A stretch of 64,000 nt of DNA from Chrysoporthe austroafricana (taxonomy: Eukaryota; Ascomycota; Sordariomycetes; Diaporthales; Cryphonectriaceae): assembly GCA_001051155.2 (NCBI GenBank), contig JYIP02000019.1, forward strand, positions 1-64,000, in the 5' to 3' direction. The notes beneath the pieces were generated by a model, which had not been told where the DNA came from, did no database searches, and saw nothing but the letters and a program-made list of their open reading frames with translations. Positions 1 to 12,194 of the stretch are shown one piece after another. A program made the position numbers and the translations under genes. Numbering within the stretch: position 1 is the stretch's first letter; each line of letters starts with the position of its first letter.

Positions 1-1372
1 GGGTGGGGGGGTGTGGTCCCTTTTTTTTTTTTTGGTTTTTTTTTTTTTTTTTTTTTTTTTTTTCTTTCTTACTGCCGGATGACGTCGTGTGATCTCACCG
101 CGCCGCGGGTATGCGCCTCCATCTCACCACCTACTTACTACAGCCGCGGTAGGTGAGGCTCACGCACGGCTGTTGAGCCCGGCCGGCCGTCTGGGCCGGC
201 CTGTGACGGACGGTGAGATTTTCGTGCCGCACGGCTTGGGGGTTTTATGGTGCGGCAGACTAGATGCTGATGACAGGCCGGGCGGGCACTAAGAATAAAG
301 TAAAGACGTGGATCCCCACGCCGCCGTCGGGTGGTGATCGTCAGACTACCGGCCTTCGCTTGGGGCCACTGTACACGATACGTCTGGAGGACGGTAACCC
401 CGTCGTGGTGGGCATCACGCGGTTGCAAGCCCCAGCCTCGGCTGGCCTCGTCTCTCCCGCACGTGTATCCTGCTGGGTTTTTCTCGCATCTGCCCGCCCA
501 TCCTCCCTCCAGACCGAGGGAGGGAACGGACCTGCGGTGGGCCTGAGAGTAAGTAGTATCGACAGTGACAGGCCGTATCGTCCCCAAATCGCGATAGAAA
601 CCGGGGGAAAGGTCTCACAACCAACAAGCAAAACTGCTGCAGTTCAAATTTGATGTCAAGCGTCATTCGACTGCACGTCTTAAAGTTTTGCCCAGCACAC
701 AATAGCTTTTCCCTCGCTGCGGGAGCCTGAACTCGTAGTAGAGGAGCAGGAAGCTGGCAAATCCCACCTGTATGTAAGTATGAGGCAAGCCAGCAACCCC
801 AAGTCTAGCAGGATGGATGCCTGGGCCTCGCCGTGTCGAGGAACTTTGACCGTCTCATCACCATCGTCTCTCCCTCCTTCCGCCACCGCATCGCCTGTGT
901 CACGATGCCTCCCTGCCATCCCACCAAGCGCGCCCACAAGGCCGCCAGCAAGCGTGATGGGCCCATCCTCATCCTCATCACTAATCTGGTGTGCACCAAG
1001 TGTGCCACCCGTCGCCGAGTGGGACTTCGTGCCCACTGCAGAGGAGCCTCTAGTGCGTGCTCGTCTGTAAACATTCAAATGCAGCTTCGGCTGCTTGCGA
1101 CGGGTGCGTCGCCAACAACAAAGTGTGCCAGCAAGTAGGTGGCGATCCTTGAGCGTTACCCTCGTGACCCTATGTTGACAAGCTGTCTAGCACCCAGCTG
1201 GTATAATTGCGGTTCAACATCTCGAGAATATAGCTTGGATCGCAAGGGAACGGTCACCAAGGCATCAATCACGTCACCAAGAAAGCATTCACCAAGCAAG
1301 CATAGACTTAAAACAAAACGACAACTTTTCATTTCGCCCCGCAGGGCCGGCACACCCCTATTCCCCCCCCCC

Positions 1373-1431
<59 letters not shown>

Positions 1432-2279
1432 GGCTCCGTCCCTCCCCTGCCCTCTAGCGAGGCGGACAGACGGTTTGTATTGGGACTGCTTTTTGCTTTG
1501 TTGGGTCGTTTTCATCATGTCAGTAAAAAAAAGCGAAGGGCGTTTGGAGTCGGCGTGCCGGGTGATCGACCTGGCAAGGGTATCGAGGGGGAACATCGGA
1601 AAGGGGAGGGAAGAGGGGCGGATCCGCAGTACAGGATGTAAACCCGACATCTGGTGGAAAGAAAGGCTTATGGGGGGAGGGCCATATCACTTGTACGACA
1701 TTCTTGTAATCGTTGTTGGAAATAGAAAGATGGAGACGGAGAGTGCTCCCAGATGTGTTCCCCATATGGTCTCCCTCTCTGTATGTTCGTCTGGCGCCAC
1801 GCGGTGATCCTGCTTGGTGCATTAGTGCTTGCCCACATGGCCGCGGCCCAGGCTGTCCTGTGAAGATATGGGAATGAGTAGAGCCCATCAGGGGTCTAGC
1901 GTAGATACACCTGTTGGATTCCTCCGCCGTCGTACCATAACGACGTACTGTGAATGGCAGTCGAGGTCTTTGAGGACAGCTCCGAGGCGCTGTGCATGAG
2001 GCTGATGGGAGAGACTCGCAGCGCTGTGTTCTGCGGCACTACAATCATGACACGTTCGGCTTCTTGATGAATGTATGTTTCCATCCTTCAGCAAGCTGCT
2101 CAGGTTAAGAGGGAATTAGCGTAAATAAGCATGCCTTCTATTTTGTCTACAGTACTATCTAGAAGTATTGGGATGGTGGAACAATGCTATACAAGAAATA
2201 GTAGAGATCCTGTTGAGCGGGGATGCGATGCTCACGAAGAGCCAGACCTCTCCTTCTCCCTCTGCGCCGCCGCCATCAC
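1..2279. other. Gene-free left end with homopolymer tracts
   Basis: I see no convincing gene here. The open frames are short, overlap on both strands, and some run straight through homopolymers. Two long thymine tracts are present, at about 20-63 and 1381-1430. The second is preceded by about 17 cytosines. The right part (about 1900-2279) is probably the 3' flank of the aspartyl-tRNA synthetase gene. Confidence 0.5.
1364..1430. repeat. Poly-C/poly-T homopolymer tract
   Basis: A run of about 17 C is followed directly by about 50 T. On the minus strand it reads as poly-A followed by poly-G. It may be a genuine low-complexity tract, the poly-A tail of an old non-LTR element on the minus strand, or a sequencing or assembly artefact. 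The tract alone does not decide between these. Confidence 0.8.
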
Positions 2280-4713
2280 TCACTCATCTTCCCTTTCTCT
2301 CGGCTGCAGGTGATACACCTCCCACTCCTCCCTACCCACCTTCCCGGGACACCTCGCGACGGGCTCGTCGCCCTGCTTGCTCTTCGGGAACGCGATGACG
2401 TCCCTCACGCTCCCCGTGTAGCTCAGCGTCGCCACCAGCCTGTCCCAGCCGACGGCGAACCCGGCGTGCGGCGGGCACCCCGCGCGCAGCGCCTCGAGCA
2501 GGTGGCCGAAGTGCTCGAGGCCCGCGCCCCGCATCCCCAGGACCTCGCGGAACACGTACTCCTGCACGGCCGCGACGTGGATACGCCGGCTGCCGCCGCC
2601 GAGCTCCACGCCGTTGACGACGAGGTCGTAGTGGTCGGCGCGGGCCCGCAGCGGGTCGGTGCGGAGGAGGTCGAAGTCCGCCGGGGTCAGGGGCGCGGTG
2701 AAGGGGTGGTGCGTGGACGAGAAGCCCGCGGTGCCGCCCTGGCCCGGGTCGGAGGAGGCGGCGTCGGTGGGCGTGAAGAGGGGGAAGTCGGTCACCCAGA
2801 GGAACCGGAAGGAGGGGTCCGGGGGCAGGAGCCCGCCCTGGACGGCGAGCCGGTAGATGTGGTTGCGCAGCGTGCCGAGGGCCGTGGAGCCGCCGGCGAA
2901 CGGCCTGTCCGGCCGGGCCTGGATGACGAGGACGTCGCCCTCCTCAAGCTTGCCGAGGTGGGGGAGGTCCGACTCGAGCAGCGCTGCCGCTGCTTCGTGG
3001 CCGAGGGAGGAGAGCCCGGACAGGGGCTTGCGAGAGTCGACGATGATGGGCACGGGCTGGCCGTCTGGGTTTCTGCCCAGGGGCTTGGGCAGCTTGTCCC
3101 AGACGTGTTTGATGAACTCGGGTGTATCTCCGTCGGAGGTATCCTGGAAGCGGAAGACGCAGGCTTCCACTATGGGGTTATTCAGATCCGAGATCATGGA
3201 GGTGAAGGTGGGGGAGAGTAGGTGGTCGATTCGTTGAATCTGCTCGCTTTGTTAATTTGTGCCTTTGGGCTACAGCTCGTCGAGTCACCGACCTTGTTGG
3301 GTATCCTAAGATCCGGCTTGTCGGAGCCGTAAAGGGACATAGCCTCATGATATGTGATTCGCGGGAAAGGTGTGTCTTCCTCATCCCTGTTTCCCGGGCT
3401 CAGAGACGGATAATTGTCCACGGTGCCTGAACTGTTCTCATTATCTGGGGTCTTTGAGGTGATCCCCATCTGTCCGTTGACCTCACAAATGCGCCAGTTG
3501 CGTCTTATGGATCGGTACAGGTGTCGGACTAGGCTCTCTACCAGCTGCATCACGTCCTTGCCAGTCGCAAAGGACATTTCCAAATCCAGCTAGGTTTTCG
3601 TCAGTCGTGGATCAGAGGAATAGAGGTGACAGGAAGGTGTTTCAGAAGAAAAGCTTAGCTGACCTGGGTGAACTCTGGTTGTCTATCGGCGCGGAGATCC
3701 TCGTCGCGGAAGCATCTCGCAAATTGGAAATACTTGCGAACACCTGACGCCATAAGGATCTGCTTGTACTGTTGTGGGCTTTGCGGTAGCGCATAGGCAT
3801 AGCCCGGCCTTCTGGTCGGTACTAGAAATTCTCTGGCGCCCTCAGGAGTAGATTTAAAGAGGACCGGAGTCTCTACGTGGAGAAAGCCAGCCTGTCTCAG
3901 GAAATCCTGGGCTTCCGCGGCCAATTGGTCGCGAAACTTGAGCCTGTCTTGCAGGATCTTGTCGAATCTCAACTGCAGATGTCGGGAATGGGGTGGGAAT
4001 TGCGCGCCCTCGGATATGATGATGTTTTGAGGGAAGAAATTGAGGAGTTGGGGGGGCCCTTGGAGGGTGAGCTCGTACTCATCGCGACCCGCTGGGAAAT
4101 CCGGGCTGAACGGCCCAGATGAGACCGTCCTGTACTTGTCTATTCTTCCGGTAAGAGCGACGGGACTCCATGCAGAGACGGACCTAAGAGCTTTGTGGGC
4201 ATTGTGCTCCGAAGATTCAGCCTCCTCCCATGATGACTTGAACTGGAAGGATGGGCCAGAATCCACGAGCAGATCCACGAATGACATCTTTCGTGAGAGG
4301 TCTCTCCGTTTAGAGAGGAAGCCATGAACCGTGACGGTCTGTCCCTCTGCAAAATCATTGGCTGGCGACTGAGGCGGAAAGTCAACTGAGCAACATGGTC
4401 AATAAACGGACTTGTATTCCTTGCTTAGACAGACGAGCGGAGAGCACGTACAGAACCCCTTAAATTTATCCACTTGCTCTGAAAACCCCTCAGGAACCTC
4501 TGTTGATGCATGCTTTACCGCCTCTCGTCTATCGTCGTGTAGAGATCGCCGGTGGCATAGATTCGGACTCGAGCCCCGTCGGGTCCATGGTTGAGTGATG
4601 AGACCGGCGGCGGACGCGCCAGGCCTGCGTCTAGATGGGGCTGCATGCGTGACACATTGCCTCTGGAGAGGTCTGCCTGACCGCAGCAAGCCTCTTGTTA
4701 AGGGCAATATCAT
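2280..4713 (-). CDS. MSD1: Mitochondrial aspartyl-tRNA synthetase
   Basis: This enzyme attaches aspartate to tRNA-Asp for mitochondrial translation. My model has four exons: 4713-4452, 4385-3664, 3589-3293 and 3239-2280, in frame throughout and giving 746 residues. The first 90 or so residues are Arg- and Ser-rich with few acidic residues, as expected for a matrix-targeting leader. An OB-fold anticodon-binding region follows (VTVHGFL). Class II motif 2 is split by the second intron: [16 protein letters not shown] at about 313-328 joins LDLEMSF. The bacterial-type segment [11 protein letters not shown] joins IQRIDHLL across intron 3. Motif 3 is GWDRL near residue 691. The layout matches bacterial/mitochondrial AspRS rather than the cytosolic form. 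Splice joins restore family-conserved sequence, so the exon model is firm. The symbol is by homology to the yeast gene. Confidence 0.95.
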
Positions 4714-6785
4714 GACGGAGGGAATGGCATCGATCGCATCAGCGAGAGGCGGGCAAGCAGCCCAGCAGAGATGTCATGAGACTGGTGGGTGAGTTTGATA
4801 GAGAAAAGGTACATCGTCCTTGTACCTCCAGGCTGTCGAGGGCCGGGCCCAGGTGGTGCCGACCCGGCGGAGTGAGCGGCTCTAATTGGTCCAAAGCTCC
4901 AACTAGTGGGTCCGTCGCGGTCCGCAGCGTCAATATCTTCAGTGCGCGTTGGTCGGGAGCCTTTTGAATTTTCTCTCCTCTCCTCTCCATCCTTCCATTC
5001 AAAACAATGTATGTGGCCACCCTACAAAAGACTTTCGAGGTCGTGCCCTTTTTACTGACAGACCTCGCAGATGATGAAAGCCAGCGTGTTCCTATGATTG
5101 ATTCCACCCCTCTGTCGTAGCCAGGCTCTCCCCTTGTGGGCTCAAGCGGCCTTGGTTATGACGAGGGGATCTGGAATTATGAAATAAGCGTTCGACACAA
5201 CTCGACCTTGTTTACTATCGGACGCCGTACGGCATCTCTGACTCACTTTTGAAGCTGGGAAGGATTGTTCTTGTCTTGAGCATTCTCACTCTCTCACTAC
5301 AGTACTCTCGTGGTTTCATGTTGGGCCGCTCGAGGTGGCCGCATCAGCGTGAGGCTGGCTGCGGCCCGCCCTGCGACTTTTCTGCAGGTTTGGTACCGGC
5401 AACAGTCAGCCCTTGGGTTGTCATCGGCGGCCACAGTGAGGCATGGAGTGAACTCCCCCACGCCAGCTGCGACACAGGCGCGGCCCGTGCTACCTACTCA
5501 GTAGTTCTGAGAACCGGTTGTCTTCTCCGTTCCCTCCCCATTTTCAAATATTCAAAACCTCTCATGAGCCTCTCGAGCTCGGCAGGCAAGGGGGTGCAGA
5601 CCTCGGTCGAATCACTGCCGTGGCACACGGCCTTGGTTGATGTTAGGCATCTCCTTACGAGAGCTGGTGGTTCATCATCTGGAATGGGCCGTCCCTTGTT
5701 CGCTACACTAGCGCAGAGTGTACTCCCGCTTTGTTTCACGAAACACTGTTTGAGGAAATGTTCCTTGACCCCGTAATTTATAGCGTAGGGATGATGACAT
5801 GCTGAATTCTAGAGTGGTCTTGAAATATGCGTAGAAGATGGTGGCAAACGCCCATTCACCATTTCCATTCCTCCTGGCCGCTGTGGTGAAGACGGGGCGT
5901 GCGCGGCCTGTGGCTGTTTCGCAGTCAATTGCAGTGTGAGGAGCTCCGCTCCGCTTGTCGTCCTAGGGCTCTGCTACTGTAACCAGCTACTATGGGACAC
6001 CCAGTCCGCCCTGCCGCCAGCTAGTGGCCTTCTAGGTTTCTACCACGCACGCTACCGAACGGGAGGCGCTAGCGTGCTAATCGTGCGCCAGCGGTTGAGG
6101 CAACGTCAGTCCTCATCTCGCCTGCTGCAGCTCGCCCAACCTCGACACATCCTCACACCTCCAAGGTTGCCGTCGTCGTCGTCGTTACTACCCAACGAGA
6201 CCACCGTGCGACAGGTCAGCGCACGTCAGTTGCTTCGTCAGTCTGCCTGCAGACAGGTAGGGGACAAGCTCATCAGCATACCGTACATCGTTATCCAGCT
6301 AGATTATTACCCATTTCCAGTTCAATTTACCACGCAGCGCCTGGGGCAACCTTGCGCCTTGCGCTCAGCCACTCGCTGGCGATCCCTGCACCCCGGAAGC
6401 CCGACTCGACCTCAACCTCGTCATTGCGATGGCCGTCCGGTGAACTGCACTCTGCTGCTTGATCCTCCTTAGATACCTCACCGACCCGTCCCAGCCGCCG
6501 CCTCTTCTGCTCGCGCCTGGCGATCCCGTCAGCAGCCCTCCGGAGTCCCGGGTCGACCGCCAGCCCACCTCGTCACCGCCGACTTGGCGAGTCGCGGAAA
6601 GGGAAGCCCAAGCCCACCGCATCCACTGCTGCGAATCGCTGCGAACCCAACCCCGTTAATCTCCGCCGTACCTGAGCAGCACGGTCATCTGCGTCGTCGC
6701 ATCGTGGCCCGCGCTCCTTTACGAATTCTCCTGATCGCACCCCGACCGGTCGGCTCGTTGCTGCCACTAACGGACAACCACCACG
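4714..6785. promoter_or_regulatory. Divergent intergenic region between AspRS and ANTH genes
   Basis: About 2 kb separates two outward-facing starts. The open frames here either begin at non-ATG codons or have no coding character. The right third (about 6100-6785) is C/T-rich and probably includes the 5' leader of the ANTH gene. No defined regulatory motif can be supported. Confidence 0.45.
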
Positions 6786-8860
6786 ATGGCTAGCTCCTTC
6801 GAAAAGTCCGTCAAGGGCGCCACCAAGATCAAGGTCCGTCCCTCGGCCGAGGCGTCATGCCGCGGTTTGGACATCACTGCTGACACTGCTTCCGCTGCTA
6901 GGCCGCCCCTCCGAAGACGAAATACATCGAGCACATTCTCATAGCGACGCACTCCGGAGAGGCCGGAGTCGGCGAGGTGTTCAGGGCGCTGCAGCACCGT
7001 CTCAGGGATTCAACATGGACCGTCGTCTTCAAGAGTTTGATCACCGTACACCTGATGATCAGGGAAGGATCGCCAGATGTCACGCTGGCGTACCTATCGA
7101 AACACAGAAACATGCTGGCCGTGAGCATGTTCTCTGATGGTCAGTCTATTCTCGGGCTCGGCCGCTGGAAACAGCGCGACAGGCCTTCGCGATAGAGACG
7201 CTGATTTCAAGGACAGCCCAGACACAGGGACGAAACATACGGCATTACGCCAACTACCTTTCCGAACGAGCACGCGCTTACCGCGACACAAAGACCGACT
7301 GGGTGCGGGGCAGGGACAACAGGCTGGAGAAGCTGTCGGTGGAAAAGGGGCTGCTAAGGGAGACCGAGTCTGTACAGTACCAACTGACAGCGCTCCTGAA
7401 ATGCGATGTCCGTGCTCCTGTGCTGCGCGGTGACGATGGCGGCTGACGACCTACTAGGTTATGGACAACGAGCCCGAAAACGAGATCACCATCACCGTCT
7501 TCCGGTTACTGGTCCTGGATCTGCTGGCGTTGTTCCAGGTGCTCAACCACGCACTGATCAACATCCTGGGTAGGCTATCGCACGGCGAACATCTGTGTTA
7601 TCGCTTTGCTGACGGTGGTGAGCAGGCCATTTCTTCGAGATGTCCAAGGTCGACGCGGAAAGAGCTATGGAAATCTATCGCGGATTTATTAAACAGACAG
7701 ACATGGTCGTCCAGTACCTGAGCATGGCCCGACAGTACGAGCACCACACGAGAGTCGAGGTCCCGAAGCTGAAGCACGCTCCCGTTAATCTTGGACGGCA
7801 GCTGGAGGACTACCTCAACGATCCGGATTTCGAGATTCACAGGAGGCAGTATTTGGCGGAGCTGGAGGCCAAGAAGAACAAGGGCGGTTCGGGGTCGAGC
7901 TCAGCACCAGTCTTCAAGACCGAGTCGGCGAGCAAGTCGGCGGCGAGCAGCGCGTTCCCCAGTGTTAACGGCGCTGCCAATTCGACCGAGACCAAGCCGG
8001 CCAAGGGCCCGGATGCGGACTTGATCGACTTCTTCGACTCGATCGAGCAGAACCAGACCACGCTGGGCGCACCGCCGTCCCAGCAGCCGCAGGTGGGAGC
8101 GTCGCCATGGGGAAATGCGGGCTTCCAGGCTCAGCCCGCCGAGCAGTTCCAGAACGGGTTCGCGCAGCAGCAGACAGGGTTCCAGGGGACGAACCCCTTC
8201 CAGCAACAGATGACAGGTTTCCCGCAACAGCAGCAGCAGCAGGCTCCCCAACAGCAGCTCCAGCCGCCCTACGCAGGCGCAGGTTTTGGCGGATTCATGT
8301 CGCAGCCTGGCTTCCAGAACTCACTGGCTCCGATACCGCAGGACTCAGTCGCATCGTTCCAGGCAGGCACAGCATCCATGCCTAACCTTCAAGTTCAACA
8401 GCAAACCACCAATCCGTTCCGGACATCGATGTTGATGACGGGCCAGAATCCTATGCCCACCGGCATGACAACGCAATCGGCCCCAGCGACTCCCCCTACG
8501 GCCCTACAACCGCAGCACACATCCACGAACCCCTTCGCACGGCCGGCGTCGCAGTCTAATCCACCGGCGTTCCAGCCTTCGCCATCACAACCAGGCCTTT
8601 TGCAACCCATGCAGACTGGTACGAATCCCTTTGCCAAAAACTTTGGTGCGCAATTACAGCAGCAACGGCCCGCAACAAGCGCCGGTCTGGCCCCCCAGCC
8701 TACGGGGACGACGAACCCATTCCGCCAGTCGCATTTTGTCAACCACAACACTGGTATGGGCTGGCAACATAACCAACAGCCTATGGGCGGCGGACTTGAT
8801 ACCCTGCAGACGGTCCCTGTCTTCCCTCGACCGGCGCAACAGACCCCTTGGCAGCAGTGA
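6786..8860 (+). CDS. ANTH-domain clathrin adaptor (AP180/CALM, Yap1801-like)
   Basis: This is an endocytic adaptor expected to bind PI(4,5)P2 at the plasma membrane and link it to clathrin and EH-domain proteins. Five exons (6786-6833, 6902-7139, 7217-7407, 7458-7569, 7626-8860) keep frame and give 607 residues. The start MASSFEKSVKGATK and the following KYIEHILIATHS are ANTH hallmarks. The ANTH fold covers about the first 280 residues. The rest is Gln-, Pro- and Gly-rich and disordered. It carries five NPF motifs, at about 385, 458, 497, 528 and 560, which are known ligands of EH domains such as Pan1/End3 partners. A DLIDFF segment near 328 may be an acidic clathrin- or adaptor-binding box. 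The intron-rich 5' half and intronless tail are typical of the fungal gene. Confidence 0.93.
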
Positions 8861-9618
8861 TTATTTTGATAAAGCACCAAAAGCAATGAACCATTTTAAA
8901 AAGACTAAAAAAAGAACAACCCGTCGGCCAGCCGGCTCTCTCGTTGATACGTGGCTTTCCTGCAGGAATCGTATTGTTTGGTGTTTAATTCCTGGTTCTG
9001 TGGTTTACAGAGCGTGGCGTTGGGAACGGCGTGCATGGTCACATCTGGCACGGACATCTACTGTGATTGAGAAGGGAGGCGGATGGATCGAGACCGGGTG
9101 GGGGTACTAGACGAGTAGGATCAGATGGCAGTCTATGGCCTGCTGCCGGTGTATGGAAGTCGAGGTTGGCGATGCTTTCTCGGAGGCCGGCGAGAAGACC
9201 GGGACATTATTGGTTGTAGCTCTAGGCAGTAGACTTAATGGACCGGAGTGGCCGAAACAGAACGTGTGAAAGCAGCATAATGATTTCGTGCTGTTGTGCC
9301 CTTGCTTGAGCAGATCAGCATACTCTATGGAGGGCTGCCCCTATCTCTCAAGTACCCGCGACTCGGTTATATGGCCATGACTTGTATCCTACCTACAACG
9401 CCGGAAGATTGACCGTGATCTTTGATGCTCCGAATGACCCTGAACGTGCCCTCGAAAAAACCGGGTCCATGAAACGCCTCGCTATGCAGTCCGTCCACAA
9501 CACCCCGCGATCAGTCCAGATCCATGTAAAATCGCCGCTTGAGACAGGCCTCGCACCGCCCACAGCCCCCACACTTCAGCCACCGCGCGCCCGCCAGCCG
9601 GTGCGGCGAATCCTTCCT
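8861..9618. other. Convergent intergenic region
   Basis: This lies between the 3' ends of the ANTH gene and TFB3. It presumably holds both 3' UTRs. I see no gene, repeat or RNA. Confidence 0.6.
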
Positions 9619-10980
9619 CTAGAAGTCATCCACCTCCATCTTGACCACTGGGGGCGACGGCTCAGGCTTCACGTAGTCGTGCATCTGCACATCCCCGTCA
9701 TCGCTGTCGCCGCGGGCCGCGCCCCCGACGGACAGGGTCCCGCCGCCATCTCCGCCGTCAGCCCGTCCCGCGACGTCCCCGCCGCGCACCGGGCTGCTGC
9801 CGCTCCCCTTCAGGGCGCCGGGGCTCGGCCGCATGCTCTCGGCGTCGGAGCTGATGTTCCCGGCCTCGTTGGCTGCGGCCATGCTGGCCTCCTGCGTGGC
9901 CACGCCGCGGTAGTCCAGCCCGACGCGGCCCGTCTCCTTCTCATCGCTCACGAACACCGCCAGCCCGGCAAAGGCCTCAAACAAGGCGCGGGAGTAGTAC
10001 TCCTGCACATTGTAGCCGCCCGCCACGAGCTTGGCATCCTGGCGCAGGGTGTCGAGGAACTCGTTCTTGTACGTGGGCTGGAGCACGTACCGCGAGGGCC
10101 GCAGGTCCAGCCTGCCGAAGGGGTCGTAGGGGCCGGTATCCTCTGCCGCGGCCGCGGACGCCAGCGACTTCTTCTTCAGGCCCTTGATGGCCAGCCCGCC
10201 GCCGGCGGATGCCGCGGCCGCGGCCCGCATCGCCGCGACCTCGCTCTCGGCGATGGCCTCCCTGCGATGCTGGCCGCGCTTCTTGAGCATGATGCGGCTC
10301 GCGGCGCCGGCGGGGGCGCTGGCGAGCAGGTCGAGGTCCTCCTCGCGCTGGCGGGCCTTCTGCAGGCGCTCCTCCTCCTCCTGGCGCGCTGCCTCGAGGC
10401 GGCGCTGGGCGGCGGCCTTCTGCTCGGCGGCGAACTGGCGGCGGGTCTGCTCGCGGACGCGCTCGCCGTGCTTGCGGTTCTTCTCGATCTCGAGGCGGTG
10501 CTCGTACTCCCAGGCCATGAGCCGCTGGCTCGCGGCGTCGCGCTGCTTGTCGGTGCCGTAGACCAGGTCCATGGTCAGCGTCTCGACCATGTCGAGGTAG
10601 TCGTTGTAGGCCTTGAGGTCCTCGAAGTCCTCCTCGCCCTTGTTGAAGACGGCGGCGACGCGCTTGCGGATGTCGACCTCGCGCTCGACGTTGAGGTCAG
10701 AGAACATGGGCTCGCGGAAGCCCTTCTTGCGCAGGGTCTTGTGGCAGCCGACGTAGGGGCACTGGTTGGGCCCGTTCTCGAAGAGGCGGTCGACGCAGTT
10801 GTTGCAGAGCGGGTGGTAGCACTCCGGGTTGATGAGGAAGATGAGGTTGCGGTTCATGTACCGCAGGGTCTTGCAGATCGGGCACTGCTCCTCGCCGTCG
10901 GCGTTGGTCATGGTCGTGACGGGCACGGCGGTGGGGCCACCGCCGCCAGCACCACCACGGGAGGTCGAGGGGCGCGACAT
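9619..10980 (-). CDS. TFB3: TFIIH/CAK assembly factor Tfb3 (MAT1)
   Basis: This is the RING-finger subunit that holds the CDK-activating kinase (Kin28-Ccl1 type) together and tethers it to core TFIIH for transcription initiation and repair. It is a single exon of 453 residues. I chose the start MSRPSTSRG because it lies just before the RING domain. A longer frame begins upstream but adds unlike sequence. The RING starts at C33-P-I-C36 and continues through CYHPLCNNC and CPYVGCHK, followed by the conserved FREPMFSDLNVEREVDIRKR helix. A long charged coiled coil (about 130-240) is the MAT1 central region. The C-terminal YDPFGRLDLRPSRY segment is probably the kinase/cyclin-binding part. The acidic tail ends VKMEVDDF. 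It is divergent from nudC across 420 bases. Confidence 0.95.
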   Translation of the reverse strand: MSRPSTSRGGAGGGGPTAVPVTTMTNADGEEQCPICKTLRYMNRNLIFLINPECYHPLCNNCVDRLFENGPNQCPYVGCHKTLRKKGFREPMFSDLNVEREVDIRKRVAAVFNKGEEDFEDLKAYNDYLDMVETLTMDLVYGTDKQRDAASQRLMAWEYEHRLEIEKNRKHGERVREQTRRQFAAEQKAAAQRRLEAARQEEEERLQKARQREEDLDLLASAPAGAASRIMLKKRGQHRREAIAESEVAAMRAAAAASAGGGLAIKGLKKKSLASAAAAEDTGPYDPFGRLDLRPSRYVLQPTYKNEFLDTLRQDAKLVAGGYNVQEYYSRALFEAFAGLAVFVSDEKETGRVGLDYRGVATQEASMAAANEAGNISSDAESMRPSPGALKGSGSSPVRGGDVAGRADGGDGGGTLSVGGAARGDSDDGDVQMHDYVKPEPSPPVVKMEVDDF

Positions 10981-11400
10981 GCTGGGCAGCTCGGGGCTTC
11001 CCACAGGGGAGACTGGATGGGGTCGTCTATCGTGGCGAGCCTCGCATTGAATGTTTTCCCGAGGACGGAGTAAGGGTTGGGTTTCAGAAGGTCGAGATCG
11101 TAAACCCAATGCCAGGCAGACGTTGGGCTCTCGCGAGTTGGTGAAGTCGACGAGGCTGACAAAATGCACTAGGGACCTCTGAACTCGGGTGACGTGCCTG
11201 TTGGCTGTGAGATGCAGCCACGGCCGCTAGAACACGATTGGTGCTAGAGCAACAAGGGTGCGGAGCTGCTGTGGGGTAGCACCCAGCTCCACTGAGCCTG
11301 TGCCCCGCCGTGAGATGTGGGTTTCTATCAGCCTTCCTCGCCTTCCATCGGTTTCTGAGAAATCGATCCTGTTTGCAAGCTTCACAAACCAGCAGACAAG
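10981..11400. promoter_or_regulatory. Divergent promoter region TFB3 / nudC
   Basis: These 420 bases separate the two outward-facing start codons, so both promoters and 5' UTRs must lie here unless upstream non-coding exons exist. I could not identify a specific element. Confidence 0.5.
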
Positions 11401-12194
11401 ATGACAGACAAAGGTATGTCAGACCAAAGCCCACCGACCTGACCCTCAGGATTACACTACAACCATAAGATATGCATACAGAAAGATTTCCATCTCTTAT
11501 ATACGGCGTACAGTGTCGTCGTGCCTTGACTGACAGCCTCCCCTCCTCCAGAACCCACCGCAGCTGAAGAAGCGGCCGCCCGCGCCAAGGAGAAGGCCGA
11601 GCAGGATGCCCTCCCATACGCATGGACGCAGACGATCGGAGATGTCGACATCACCATCACAGGCATACCGGGCAACTTCAAGGGCAAGGACCTGGTCGTG
11701 GACATCAAGAAGCAGTCGCTCGCGGCCGGCGTGAAGGGCCAAGACCCCGTTATAAAGGTACGTCCCATCAACCGCTTCGCACCCCCCCCCCAAAAGCCCC
11801 GAGATGGAATCTCTCGGCTTGCTGACGCGCATACCTGCTGCAGGGCGACCTCCCCCACGCGGTCCACGTCGACGACTCCACCTGGACGCTCGTCGCCGCG
11901 CCTGACGGCACCAAGACCATCGAGATCCACCTGGACAAGGTGAACAAGATGGAGTGGTGGGCGCACGTGGTCACGGACGCGCCCAAGATCGACGTCACCA
12001 AGATCACGCCCGAGAACAGCAAGCTGTCGGACCTGGACGGGGAGACGCGGGGCATGGTCGAGAAGATGATGTACGACCAGCGCCAGAAGGAGGCGGGCCT
12101 GCCTTCCAGCGACGAGCAGAAGAAGATGGACATCCTCAAGAAGTTCCAGGAGCAGCATCCGGAGATGGACTTCAGTAATGCCAAGATTAATTAA
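11401..12194 (+). CDS. nudC: Nuclear movement protein NudC (CS/p23 domain)
   Basis: NudC is an Hsp90-cochaperone-like protein needed for dynein-dependent nuclear migration in hyphae. Three exons (11401-11413, 11552-11757, 11844-12194) encode 189 residues, close to the known fungal size. The 13-base first exon encodes only MTDK plus one base. Its placement is supported by a GTATGT donor and the resulting [18 protein letters not shown]. The CS domain spans about 25-115, with the typical [14 protein letters not shown] start and WTL core. The tail ends in the signature [18 protein letters not shown]. Splice phases agree. The neighbouring gene downstream is convergent. Confidence 0.95.

Noticed and set aside
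1139..1807. 222-residue frame through the poly-T tract
   Set aside because: Its openness depends on the homopolymer (a phenylalanine run) and it has no recognisable domain.
2223..3221. 332-residue plus-strand open frame over the AspRS gene
   Set aside because: Shadow frame. The opposite strand carries conserved class II synthetase motifs in an intron-consistent model.
4739..5107. 122-residue minus-strand frame upstream of AspRS
   Set aside because: No domain, and frames on both strands are short. Probably promoter or UTR sequence.
5249..5776. 175-residue frame with a signal-peptide-like start
   Set aside because: The frame opens at TTG, not ATG. No domain is seen and it lies in the long divergent promoter region.
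5936..6472. 178-residue frame in the ANTH upstream region
   Set aside because: Starts at GTG, has no domain and lies in C/T-rich leader-like sequence.
9382..11073. 563-residue plus-strand open frame over TFB3
   Set aside because: It is a shadow of the GC-rich TFB3 coding strand. The minus strand encodes the clear RING and coiled-coil protein.
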